Shown here piece by piece: positions 1-5,422 of a DNA stretch of 6,599 bases. Both the position numbers and the translations under genes were made by a program. The stretch's first letter is position 1, and the number at the start of each line of letters is the position of its first letter. The notes beneath the pieces are model-generated. The model worked only from the letters and a program-made list of their open reading frames with translations. It did not search any database and was not told where the DNA came from. Source of the DNA: Candidatus Bipolaricaulota bacterium (GTDB lineage: Bacteria; Bipolaricaulota; Bipolaricaulia; RBG-16-55-9; DRXL01); assembly GCA_023512665.1 (NCBI GenBank), contig JAILZC010000052.1, forward strand, positions 1 through 6,599. Reading direction: 5' to 3'.

Positions 1-38
1 GCACCGAGAATCCAGAGAACGCGGAAGTACCTGCGCAT
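1..38 (-). CDS. 5' end of an unidentified gene, probably exported (partial)
   Basis: An ATG at 38-36 opens a reading frame that runs off the left edge of the window. The 12 readable codons give M-R-R-Y-F-R-V-L-W-I-L-G, a basic start followed by hydrophobic residues, as in a signal peptide or membrane anchor. Its neighbours in the same orientation start the same way (MRRACL, MRERVA). It lies 50 bp downstream of the FG-GAP lipoprotein gene, so it could belong to the same transcript. No Shine-Dalgarno sequence is visible before the ATG. Nothing can be said about the function. Confidence 0.5.
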   Translation of the reverse strand, partial: MRRYFRVLWILG

Positions 39-47
39 AGTGTTCTT

Positions 48-76
48 ACGATAGCGAAAATGAAAGCTCAATGCAA
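48..76 (-). promoter_or_regulatory. Weak promoter-like sequence before the partial gene at 38
   Basis: On the minus strand TTGCAT (76-71) and TATCGT (53-48) are separated by 17 bp. The -35 matches the consensus at only three of six positions and the -10 at four of six. The -10 ends 9 bases before the ATG at 38, so a transcript from here would have almost no leader. Chance occurrence is quite possible. Confidence 0.25.
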
Positions 77-88
77 CGAGATTGGGAA

Positions 89-1447
89 TCAGCGAGCCAG
101 ACCCATCTGATTGAACAGAACGGCGACGCGACCACTGAGAAATTGCGCTACAGCTATATCAGCGAACCCCGTAGCACGAAAATCTCCCACAGCCAGAGCG
201 ATGGGCCCCGCCCCCACCGGCCAGATCTTGCTCATCCCAAACGTCCCATCGCCCCGACCGAGAAAGATTTTTAGCTCGTTGCTCTGGATGCTCGCGGCGA
301 TGAGATCGAGCGCGCCATCGCGGTCCAAATCAGCTACGGCTACTGCGCGGCTCTCCGGGCCGGCGAAGAGCACCGGCCCCTCGCGAAACCGCCCCGTCCC
401 AAGCCCAAAGAAGATCTTGACAGCGTTCTCTTCCGAAGCCGCAACGGCAAGATCCGCAAAGCCGTCGCCGTTGAGATCGCCCACGGCCAGCCCCGTGGGC
501 TCCTTGCCCGCCACAAATGGCTTGAGCGCTTCTAATCTCCCGTCGCTGCCGCCTAAGAGAATCGTCACCGTATCGTTAAAGAAATCCGTCACGGCAAGAT
601 CTATCCGCTCATCGTCGTCGAAATCCCCAGAAGCTAACGCGCTGGGCCAGCCCCCAATGGCGATCTCTTGAACGAGAGAGAAATCCCCCGCGCCGTCGCC
701 GACAAAGATCTTCACCTGACCCAAGGGCGCGTTGGCAAGGGCTATATCGAAAATCTGATCCCCATTGAAGTCTGCGCTCAGCAGCGCATACGGCCCCGCA
801 CCCACGACGATCTCCCGCGTAGCTGTGAACTCTCCTGTCCCCTGACCCTCAAAGATCGCGATCCTGCCCTCATCGAAGTTCGCCACGATGAGATCGAGCT
901 TCCGATCACCATTAAGGTCCAGAGCGACAAGCGCTACAGGGCGCCCGGTGAGCGCAAGAAAACTCTTTAGTTGAAAGCCGCCATCGCCGGTGCTGCGCAG
1001 GATCGCCACCGTGCGGCTCTCGAAGTTCGCCACGGCCATATCATCGAAGCCGTCCCCGTCAAAGTCCGCGATAGCCAGTGCTGTCGGGGCCAAGCCCACC
1101 CCCAAAGATAGGGGAAACGCAAAATCGAGCACGCGGATCTCCGTTTGGGCGCGATCGCTCGCGCCGTCGTCGTCAAAGACTGTGAGCGTCACGGTGTAAG
1201 CGCCCGCACGGGTGTAGGTGTGCGAGACTTTTATTCCCGAATCTGTAGAGCTGTCACCGAAGTCCCACAGATACTCAACAATCTTGCCGTCGGGGTCGCG
1301 CGAACTAGAAGCGTCGAACTGGACGGTGAGCGGCACACCCCCGCTGATGGGGGCAGCTGTGATGGCTGCAATCGGCGGTTGGTTGGGTGCAGGGACGCAG
1401 CCGCCGAGCGCTATCACGATCCCAAGAAGTGCTACCCTCTCTCTCAT
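89..1447 (-). CDS. PKD domain plus seven-repeat FG-GAP (VCBS-like) beta-propeller lipoprotein
   Basis: A 452-residue surface lipoprotein. Residues 1-17 form a short signal peptide ending in the lipobox L-G-G-C, with Cys17 as the lipid site. Residues 24-107 are a PKD domain (DPDG at 51-54, WDFGD at 61-65, then H-T-Y...AGAYTVTLTV and DDDGA). Residues 109-452 are an FG-GAP/VCBS-type propeller: seven units starting at D128, 177, 226, 275, 324, 373 and 422, exactly 49 residues apart. Units 1 to 6 begin with acidic calcium-type loops such as DFDGDGFDD; the seventh (DFRATGFAD) has lost most acidic residues. The frame is open further upstream, to 1570, but ATG 1447 is chosen because it gives the lipobox signal, has GAGGGGG just before it, and avoids overlap with the upstream gene. 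Such domains usually bind proteins or glycans outside the cell; no ligand or catalytic site can be inferred. Confidence 0.9.
   Translation of the reverse strand: MRERVALLGIVIALGGCVPAPNQPPIAAITAAPISGGVPLTVQFDASSSRDPDGKIVEYLWDFGDSSTDSGIKVSHTYTRAGAYTVTLTVFDDDGASDRAQTEIRVLDFAFPLSLGVGLAPTALAIADFDGDGFDDMAVANFESRTVAILRSTGDGGFQLKSFLALTGRPVALVALDLNGDRKLDLIVANFDEGRIAIFEGQGTGEFTATREIVVGAGPYALLSADFNGDQIFDIALANAPLGQVKIFVGDGAGDFSLVQEIAIGGWPSALASGDFDDDERIDLAVTDFFNDTVTILLGGSDGRLEALKPFVAGKEPTGLAVGDLNGDGFADLAVAASEENAVKIFFGLGTGRFREGPVLFAGPESRAVAVADLDRDGALDLIAASIQSNELKIFLGRGDGTFGMSKIWPVGAGPIALAVGDFRATGFADIAVAQFLSGRVAVLFNQMGLAR
92..1123 (-). repeat. Seven in-phase FG-GAP repeats, 147-bp period
   Basis: The 3' three quarters of the lipoprotein gene is a coding tandem repeat with a constant 147-bp (49-codon) period. 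Each unit reads roughly D-x-(N/D)-x-D-x-x-x-D-(L/I)-A-V-A, then I-(F/L)-x-G-x-G-x-G-x-F, then G-x-x-P-x-A-L. The first unit is preceded by 19 residues that match the second half of a unit, and the last unit stops after 31 residues. At DNA level the copies have diverged, so this is an old protein repeat rather than a recent DNA duplication. Confidence 0.85.
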
Positions 1448-1465
1448 ATGCCCCCTCTCGCTCTG

Positions 1466-1495
1466 ATCATACTGTAGAGAGGGCTCTCTTGGCAA
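1466..1495 (-). promoter_or_regulatory. Sigma70-like promoter of the FG-GAP lipoprotein gene, with a palindrome in the spacer
   Basis: In the 56-bp gap before the lipoprotein gene the minus strand carries TTGCCA (1495-1490) and TATGAT (1471-1466), 18 bp apart, each one mismatch from the consensus. Transcription would start about 12 to 14 bases before the ATG, leaving room for the GAGGGGG ribosome binding site at 1451-1457. The spacer contains AGAGAG-CC-CTCTCT (1489-1476), a perfect inverted repeat with six-base arms placed where a repressor could block RNA polymerase. The promoter match is seen directly; the operator role is inference. Confidence 0.5.
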
Positions 1496-1503
1496 ATCGC
1501 AGC

Positions 1504-2091
1504 TTAGGGCGCGACGCGCACGTACGGGTTCCCCAAGGCGCTTGGGCGCAGCGGCGCGCCCTTGATCCATTTATCGAGGAGCGCGAGCATCTTCAGGTCG
1601 TCAATACTGAGTCCGGGGACGAGCTCTCTCCCTTTGATCCAAAAGTCTAACGCTCTCAGTATTTCGAGATCACCGAGACGATTGTCCCCATCGGTGTCCA
1701 GCAGCTCTTCGACCGTTCTGCCTGGCGGCGGCGGTGGAGGTGGCACCTCCCCCTTGGGGACAGTGAAGCGCCACTCAAAGCGCCCTTCGGCTCCTTGACG
1801 ATCACGCGCGCGAATCCTAGCGCGCACGTCGCCACTCAGTTGCACCCCGATCGCTTTGAGATTCACACTGAAGAGATGCGTCGTCTGGTCCCATTGCGCG
1901 CCGGGGCTCTGCCACGCAAACTGTAATGTCTGGGCCTCGTCTTGGAGGGTGAGCTGGATCGTCTCGGAGAGCACTTCGTTCTTGTCGTCGCTGATCGTGA
2001 TCTCGATGAGTGGGGAGCGATCCCCTAAAGTCTCTTGGTGGCGCGGCTGCGGCCCGAAGAACTGCGGGGGCAAATTCTCAAGGCGAATCAC
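1504..2091 (-). CDS. Ig-like segment plus proline linker plus dockerin-like EF-hand domain; 3' part of a frameshifted gene
   Basis: The frame gives 195 residues from a GTG at 2091, but this start has no ribosome binding site and the product has no signal peptide. Residues 1-112 look like a beta-sandwich, residues 117-123 are seven consecutive prolines, and residues 127-182 resemble a dockerin: an EF-hand loop D132-T-D-G-D-N-R-L-G-D-L-E143 followed by L-R-A-L-D-F-W-I-K-G, then a second copy, L-A-L-L-D-K-W-I-K-G, whose calcium loop has decayed. Coding-like sequence in this frame continues upstream of the GTG, through 2092-2130, into the end of the cohesin-like gene. I read it as the C-terminal part of that protein, split by a one-base frame change, rather than a separate gene. 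Dockerin family membership is inferred from the motif. Confidence 0.65.
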   Translation of the reverse strand: MIRLENLPPQFFGPQPRHQETLGDRSPLIEITISDDKNEVLSETIQLTLQDEAQTLQFAWQSPGAQWDQTTHLFSVNLKAIGVQLSGDVRARIRARDRQGAEGRFEWRFTVPKGEVPPPPPPPGRTVEELLDTDGDNRLGDLEILRALDFWIKGRELVPGLSIDDLKMLALLDKWIKGAPLRPSALGNPYVRVAP

Positions 2092-2128
2092 CGTGAGCAG
2101 GCCGTCTTTTGTAGGAAACGGCCCGCTA

Positions 2129-2137
2129 TTATTCTTC
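2129..2137 (-). other. Probable frameshift site splitting the cohesin/dockerin-like gene
   Basis: The upstream frame reads GAA-GAA-TAA here. Skipping one base at 2131 gives AAT-AGC-GGG and continues into the downstream frame without a stop. The distance from L-R-G to G-(Q/L)-L-T-V is then exactly 30 residues in the second repeat, as it is in the first. No classical slippery heptamer or RF2-type signal is visible, so a mutation or a sequencing or assembly error is more likely than programmed shifting. Confidence 0.65.
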
Positions 2138-2962
2138 AGTGATAGTATTGCTGAGCAGGCGCAGCGGGCTGCCCTCCATCGTGGGGAGATCGCCGCGCAG
2201 GATGAGCCAGGCTAAGATAATGCCCTTGGCCCCCGCTTGGATGGCATTGACGCCGTCGCGCGCCGCTAGAGAGATTTCGTCGCCATCGGGAGTGATCGAG
2301 ACTTCTCGCTGATCGGCGAAGAACGGGAAGTCCGCGCCCACGAATGTCGCGATGTCGCGGCGCTCCAGGCGCACGCGCGCGCGATAGCCCTGCACACCCC
2401 CGACAGTGCTCGTGAGAATCAAGGGCACGCGCACGATATCGCCCACGAGGACCCCATCCACGCCGACGACGAGCGTGGGGGCACTCGGCGCAGCGGCCAC
2501 AGTGAGCTGCCCATGAGAAATCGCGACATTGAACGGGTTGAGACGATCATTGACGATCTCGCGGACGGCGAGCGTGACGTTGGTGCGACCGCCGAACGTC
2601 CCGCGCAGCTTCACCTCGGCAAGTGTCGTCTGCTGCGCTCCTCTCGCGATGACGTCGTTCTCGTCGCGCACGGAGATCTGCACGCTACTGCCATCGGGAG
2701 CGATCTGGAAGCTCGCAAAATCCCTCAGTGGCTCCGGGAAGCGCACGTCCTCGATGTGCGCGATCTCCGGAGCGTCAACGCTGACGCTCAACGCATAGCG
2801 ATGGAGCCCATCCGGGGCGGCATTGATCGCGATGGGCAGCCAAACAGCCGCTCCCAGCGAGAGCTGCTCGCTCGTAATCGAGACCGTCTGGGCATAGCCG
2901 AGCAGAGAGCTCACCAGACTTACACCCAGCACCACGCCAAGCACTACGAAGACACAGCGCAT
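2129..2962 (-). CDS. Secreted protein with two cohesin-like repeats; 5' part of a frameshifted gene
   Basis: A 277-residue product with a Sec signal peptide (hydrophobic residues 4-22, likely cleavage after Ala24 in G-Y-A-Q). Two homologous beta-sandwich units follow, about 27-155 and 162-277. Their shared core is P-D-G...I...R-D....I..G-A....L-A...L-R-G, at residues 89-121 and 225-257. Length and strand pattern suggest the cohesin or a related carbohydrate-binding-type fold. ATG 2962 is preceded by AAGGAGG with a somewhat long 11-base gap. The frame ends at TAA (2131-2129), before the last strand of the second unit; the missing strand K-D-G-L-L-T-V is encoded just downstream in the next frame. 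Together with the 1504-2091 fragment the intact protein would be about 485 residues, with cohesin-like and dockerin-like ends. Cohesin assignment is moderate; the internal duplication is clear. Confidence 0.7.
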   Translation of the reverse strand: MRCVFVVLGVVLGVSLVSSLLGYAQTVSITSEQLSLGAAVWLPIAINAAPDGLHRYALSVSVDAPEIAHIEDVRFPEPLRDFASFQIAPDGSSVQISVRDENDVIARGAQQTTLAEVKLRGTFGGRTNVTLAVREIVNDRLNPFNVAISHGQLTVAAAPSAPTLVVGVDGVLVGDIVRVPLILTSTVGGVQGYRARVRLERRDIATFVGADFPFFADQREVSITPDGDEISLAARDGVNAIQAGAKGIILAWLILRGDLPTMEGSPLRLLSNTITEE

Positions 2963-2993
2963 ACGATCGCAAACCTCCTTCTGTTAGCTGTTT

Positions 2994-3023
2994 ATCTTAG
3001 CTCTGTGTACGGAAGGCTGTCAA
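2994..3023 (-). promoter_or_regulatory. Promoter of the cohesin-like gene
   Basis: The minus strand has a perfect TTGACA (3023-3018) and TAAGAT (2999-2994) with an 18-bp spacer. The -35 overlaps the stop codon of the upstream beta-repeat gene. A start near 2987 would leave a leader of about 25 bases containing the AAGGAGG ribosome binding site. A direct repeat AGCTAA lies over and just after the -10. This suggests the cohesin-like gene can be transcribed separately from the genes before it. Confidence 0.5.
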
Positions 3024-4090
3024 ATTTTGAGGCTGTAGCTCGCCTTGAGAGCCCCGCCCTGGAAGCTGTCCGATCCGAAAGTTCCTTCGGTGCTGAACGT
3101 CCAGCGGCCCAGCGAGCGACTCGCGCTCAGCGAGAGACTATCAAGCCCGAAGGCGCTCATATCCAAGCTCGCGCTCACGCTGAAGCCAAACAGCTCTCCA
3201 CTCGCTGTCAGAGTAGCGAACTGGATGCCGTCAAGACTACCCATGATCAAAGTATCTATAGAGAAATCGCCGACAAATCCGTTGGCCATGAGCTGAAAAT
3301 TACTGAGCTCTAGCCCAGAGAAGTCTACAGACGCTTGCACGAACAGCCTATCGAGCATGAGATCGAGCGAGATGCCCTCGCTCGTGATCCCTCGGCCCTC
3401 GACCGTCGCACTGAGCGAGAGCGAGGCTAGGCCGTCCCCCAGAGTCACCGCTAGATCGAACGACTCTGACTCGAATCCCTTGGGCGTCAGCCGCGACGTC
3501 ATCGTAAGCGTCCACGCCTCGCTCAGATAACCCACAGCCGAGAGCGTCTGCTCTTTGAAGCCATGAGCCGAGAAATTCGTCGTCCCAGAGAGATCACCGC
3601 GCTCTTGGGAGAGCGAAAAATTGACAGCCCCGCTGGGCGCGGCGATGCCCTCGGGTGTGAGCTGCGCGCTCCCGCTGATATTGAGCGCGCTAGGGCCGAG
3701 CTTCACCGTGACTTTGCCGTTTTTGAAACCGCGACGGCTAAAGCTCAGGGTGTTCTCGAACGAGACCAGGCCGGGGAACTCAGCCTTGAGCTGGGTCTCG
3801 GCGCTCTTCAATCCCTGGGGAGTGAGCTGAGCGCTCGCGCTCGCTTGAATCTGCGAGATCTGATAGCTCAAGCTGAGCTTGGCGCTCTCGAAGCTCTTGG
3901 ATGTGAGCGTGGCGCTCGCTCCGACCGTCCACGGGGCGCGCTGCCACTGCCAGCTCCCCTCAAGACTGAGATCGCCAAAGCCGCCCAGATCGAAGGGCAA
4001 CGCGCTCGTCAGAGTGAGCGTCATCTGAGCGAAAGACAAAAAGCTCGTGATGCTAACGAATAAGATCGCGATGAGACACGCTCGCCGCAT
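3020..4090 (-). CDS. Exported beta-hairpin repeat protein, family not recognised
   Basis: A 356-residue protein with a Sec signal peptide (M-R-R, hydrophobic 4-20, likely cleavage S-F-A before Gln22). The mature part alternates polar and non-polar residues almost throughout, rich in Ser, Leu, Thr and Ala, with few charges and no cysteines. A turn motif close to L-T-P-x-G-F-x-S recurs at about residues 60, 87, 114, 142, 171, 199, 228 and 255, that is every 27-29 residues, each separating two strands of about ten residues. Roughly 24 strands would fit an outer-membrane barrel or a solenoid or fibre. The C-terminus (S-Y-S-L-K-I) lacks the terminal Phe common in outer-membrane barrels, which weakens the barrel reading. 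It lies 15 bp after the PKD gene and is probably co-transcribed with it. I do not recognise the family. Confidence 0.85.
   Translation of the reverse strand: MRRACLIAILFVSITSFLSFAQMTLTLTSALPFDLGGFGDLSLEGSWQWQRAPWTVGASATLTSKSFESAKLSLSYQISQIQASASAQLTPQGLKSAETQLKAEFPGLVSFENTLSFSRRGFKNGKVTVKLGPSALNISGSAQLTPEGIAAPSGAVNFSLSQERGDLSGTTNFSAHGFKEQTLSAVGYLSEAWTLTMTSRLTPKGFESESFDLAVTLGDGLASLSLSATVEGRGITSEGISLDLMLDRLFVQASVDFSGLELSNFQLMANGFVGDFSIDTLIMGSLDGIQFATLTASGELFGFSVSASLDMSAFGLDSLSLSASRSLGRWTFSTEGTFGSDSFQGGALKASYSLKI
3248..3913 (-). repeat. 27-29-residue beta-hairpin repeats
   Basis: Eight recognisable turn motifs in the beta-repeat protein (including ATLTSKSF, AQLTPQGL, AQLTPEGI, SRLTPKGF and ATVEGRGI) are spaced 27, 27, 28, 29, 28, 29 and 27 residues apart. 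The last two or three units, towards the C-terminus, are degenerate. The regular spacing points to a repeated two-strand hairpin. Confidence 0.7.
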
Positions 4091-4098
4091 GACGCCCT

Positions 4099-4104
4099 AT
4101 TATA
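4099..4104 (-). promoter_or_regulatory. Isolated TATAAT eight bases before the beta-repeat gene
   Basis: The 15-bp gap between the PKD gene and the beta-repeat gene holds a perfect TATAAT on the minus strand (4104-4099), followed by AGGGCGTC and the ATG. There is no convincing -35 at 16-18 bp. It may be a -10 for a nearly leaderless transcript, or chance in a short AT-rich gap; AGGG could serve as a weak ribosome binding site for read-through message. Confidence 0.25.
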
Positions 4105-4105
4105 C

Positions 4106-5011
4106 TCACGGCGTCGTCACTTCGACGACCGTGATCGTTCGGGAGAGCGAGTTCTTCGCGCCGCGGTCATCGGTGAGAGTGAGCTTCACGGTGAACGTGC
4201 CCGCGGTCTTATAAGTGTGTGTGACGGTCTTGCCCTCGCCGGTGGTGCCGTCGCCAAAGTCCCACTCATAGCGCACGATCTCGCCGTCGTCAGTTGAAGC
4301 CGAGGCGTCAAATTCCACGGGTTCATTGACTTTCGGATTGGTGGGCGTGAAGCTGAACGTCACCAGCGGGGGCTGGTTGGGTGGCGCGGGCTTCTCTTTG
4401 ACTACTAAGTTTTGGAACGCTGACGACGTTGCACCCTTGTCGTCAGTGACGGTCAAAGTGACTTTGTATGTGCCCGCGGCTTTGTAGCGGTGCGTGACGG
4501 TCTTGCCCTGGCCGGTCGTCTGATCGCCGAAATCCCAGCTATATGAGACGATCGTGCCGTCGGGGTCTGCAGCAGCTGAAGCGTCAAAAGTGATCTCTTG
4601 GTTGGCCGTCGGCTCCAGGGGCTCGACGGTGAAGATCGCCACCGGGGGCTGATTGGGGGGCACGACACGCACTGTTTTTGCTAACGTCGTGTTGGCCCCA
4701 CGATCGTCGGTTACTTGGAGGATGACGTCGTACTCGCCGGCCTTCTTGAAAGCGTGAGTCGTTGTGACCCCTTGGGCAGTCTCGCCGTCGGCGAAGTCCC
4801 AAAAGTAACTAATAATCTTGCCGTCGGGGTCTGAAGACTGAGAGGCGTCGAACGTGACGCTCTCGCCGACTTTGGGTTCTTTCGGGCTGAACGTGAACCG
4901 CGCAAACGGGGCCTTATTGGGGGCTTGGCATCTCTCCAGCACCCCCCCAAAGACGAGCACCGCTCCCAGCAGAGCGACTAAAGTTATCGAGAAGAATCGT
5001 CTGTGCGCCAT
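4106..5011 (-). CDS. Exported protein with three tandem PKD domains
   Basis: A 301-residue protein made of an export signal and three PKD domains. Residues 3-25 are M-A-H-R-R-F-F plus a hydrophobic stretch; Cys28 sits where a lipobox Cys might be, but the preceding L-E-R does not fit the consensus. PKD domains lie at about 34-117, 122-204 and 214-297, with core motifs YFWDFADGE, YSWDFGDQT and YEWDFGDGT, each followed by H-x-(F/Y)-K-x-A-G and T-D-D-(R/K)-G-A. The linkers carry the P-N-Q-P-P signature. The third domain has D-D-G in place of D-P-D-G, one residue shorter. There is no catalytic domain. PKD domains are usually spacers or binding modules of surface and secreted proteins. ATG 5011 has GAGG four bases upstream and begins 12 bp after the preceding gene. 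Confidence 0.92.
   Translation of the reverse strand: MAHRRFFSITLVALLGAVLVFGGVLERCQAPNKAPFARFTFSPKEPKVGESVTFDASQSSDPDGKIISYFWDFADGETAQGVTTTHAFKKAGEYDVILQVTDDRGANTTLAKTVRVVPPNQPPVAIFTVEPLEPTANQEITFDASAAADPDGTIVSYSWDFGDQTTGQGKTVTHRYKAAGTYKVTLTVTDDKGATSSAFQNLVVKEKPAPPNQPPLVTFSFTPTNPKVNEPVEFDASASTDDGEIVRYEWDFGDGTTGEGKTVTHTYKTAGTFTVKLTLTDDRGAKNSLSRTITVVEVTTP
4121..4912 (-). repeat. Three tandem PKD-domain repeats
   Basis: The conserved Trp of the three domains falls at residues 71, 159 and 250, giving periods of 88 and 91 residues (264 and 273 bp). Some DNA identity remains: the 16-base string gtgacggtcttgccct occurs at 4221-4236 and again at 4494-4509, inside the second and third domains. This suggests those two arose by the more recent duplication or have been homogenised. 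Confidence 0.75.
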
Positions 5012-5023
5012 AGGTCCTCACCC

Positions 5024-5416
5024 CTAGACTAAGTTCTCATACTCTTGGCTGAAGGGGCCAAAGTAGAAGATATTGGGCGTATAGGGCAGATCGCGCAGCT
5101 CTTGGGGAAGCTCTTCGCTCTCGGGAAGACTGACCGGCAGATCGAGCTCCGGGAAGCGATTCAAAATCTCCTGTCCACTCAGGCCCGTCGCTATACCGAC
5201 GAAGATCGCCTCCTGAAACGGGAAGATCGTCCAGCGATGGGCGATGCGCTGCGCTTCGGGAATATCTTGCTCGATCTCGATCTGTTCGCGCAGCACCAGC
5301 CAGCGTAGAAAATCTTTGAGTGTGCTGATTGGCCCCAGGCTCAGCGACACAACGGGCTGAGCCCTCTTCTTCGTCGTTTTCTTCTGGCTTGGGCTGCGCT
5401 TCTTGATCTTGCTCAC
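5024..5416 (-). CDS. Small hypothetical protein with a lysine-rich N-terminus
   Basis: A 130-residue protein I do not recognise. The start is GTG at 5416-5414, since the frame is closed by TAA four codons upstream. Residues 1-18 are very basic (M-S-K-I-K-K-R-S...K-K-T-T-K-K-R), followed by a compact middle with a likely amphipathic helix (L-K-D-F-L-R-W-L-V-L-R-E-Q) and an acidic, proline-rich tail (about 93-110) ending in P-N-I-F-Y-F-G-P-F. No signal peptide or membrane segment is visible, so it is probably cytosolic, unlike every other gene here. The basic tail could contact nucleic acid, but that is a guess. It is the first gene of the minus-strand cluster, 12 bp before the PKD gene, so it may be co-transcribed. 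Confidence 0.75.
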   Translation of the reverse strand: MSKIKKRSPSQKKTTKKRAQPVVSLSLGPISTLKDFLRWLVLREQIEIEQDIPEAQRIAHRWTIFPFQEAIFVGIATGLSGQEILNRFPELDLPVSLPESEELPQELRDLPYTPNIFYFGPFSQEYENLV

Positions 5417-5422
5417 ATCTCT

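Noticed and set aside
111..970. Plus-strand open frames 111-671 and 668-970
   Set aside because: They lie antisense to the FG-GAP repeats, have low-complexity composition and no domain; their openness follows from the repeated, GC-rich minus-strand codons.
1448..1570. Longer N-terminus for the FG-GAP lipoprotein, starting at 1570
   Set aside because: It would overlap the preceding gene, hide the lipobox signal peptide inside the protein, and ignore the GAGGGGG ribosome binding site before ATG 1447.
1723..1743. G-rich run that looks like a microsatellite
   Set aside because: It is the coding sequence for the seven-proline linker on the minus strand with mixed third bases, not an expanding simple repeat.
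2129..2137. Programmed ribosomal frameshifting at the cohesin/dockerin junction
   Set aside because: No slippery heptamer, internal Shine-Dalgarno or RF2-type signal is present, so an indel or sequence error is the simpler explanation.
2513..3313. Plus-strand open frame of 266 residues
   Set aside because: It runs antisense across the end of the beta-repeat gene, an intergenic promoter and the cohesin-like gene, has no signal peptide or recognisable motif, and conflicts with well-supported genes.
3563..4063. Plus-strand open frame of 166 residues rich in Arg, Ala, Glu and Leu
   Set aside because: It is antisense to the beta-repeat gene; its composition is what reverse-reading of Ser/Leu-rich codons gives.
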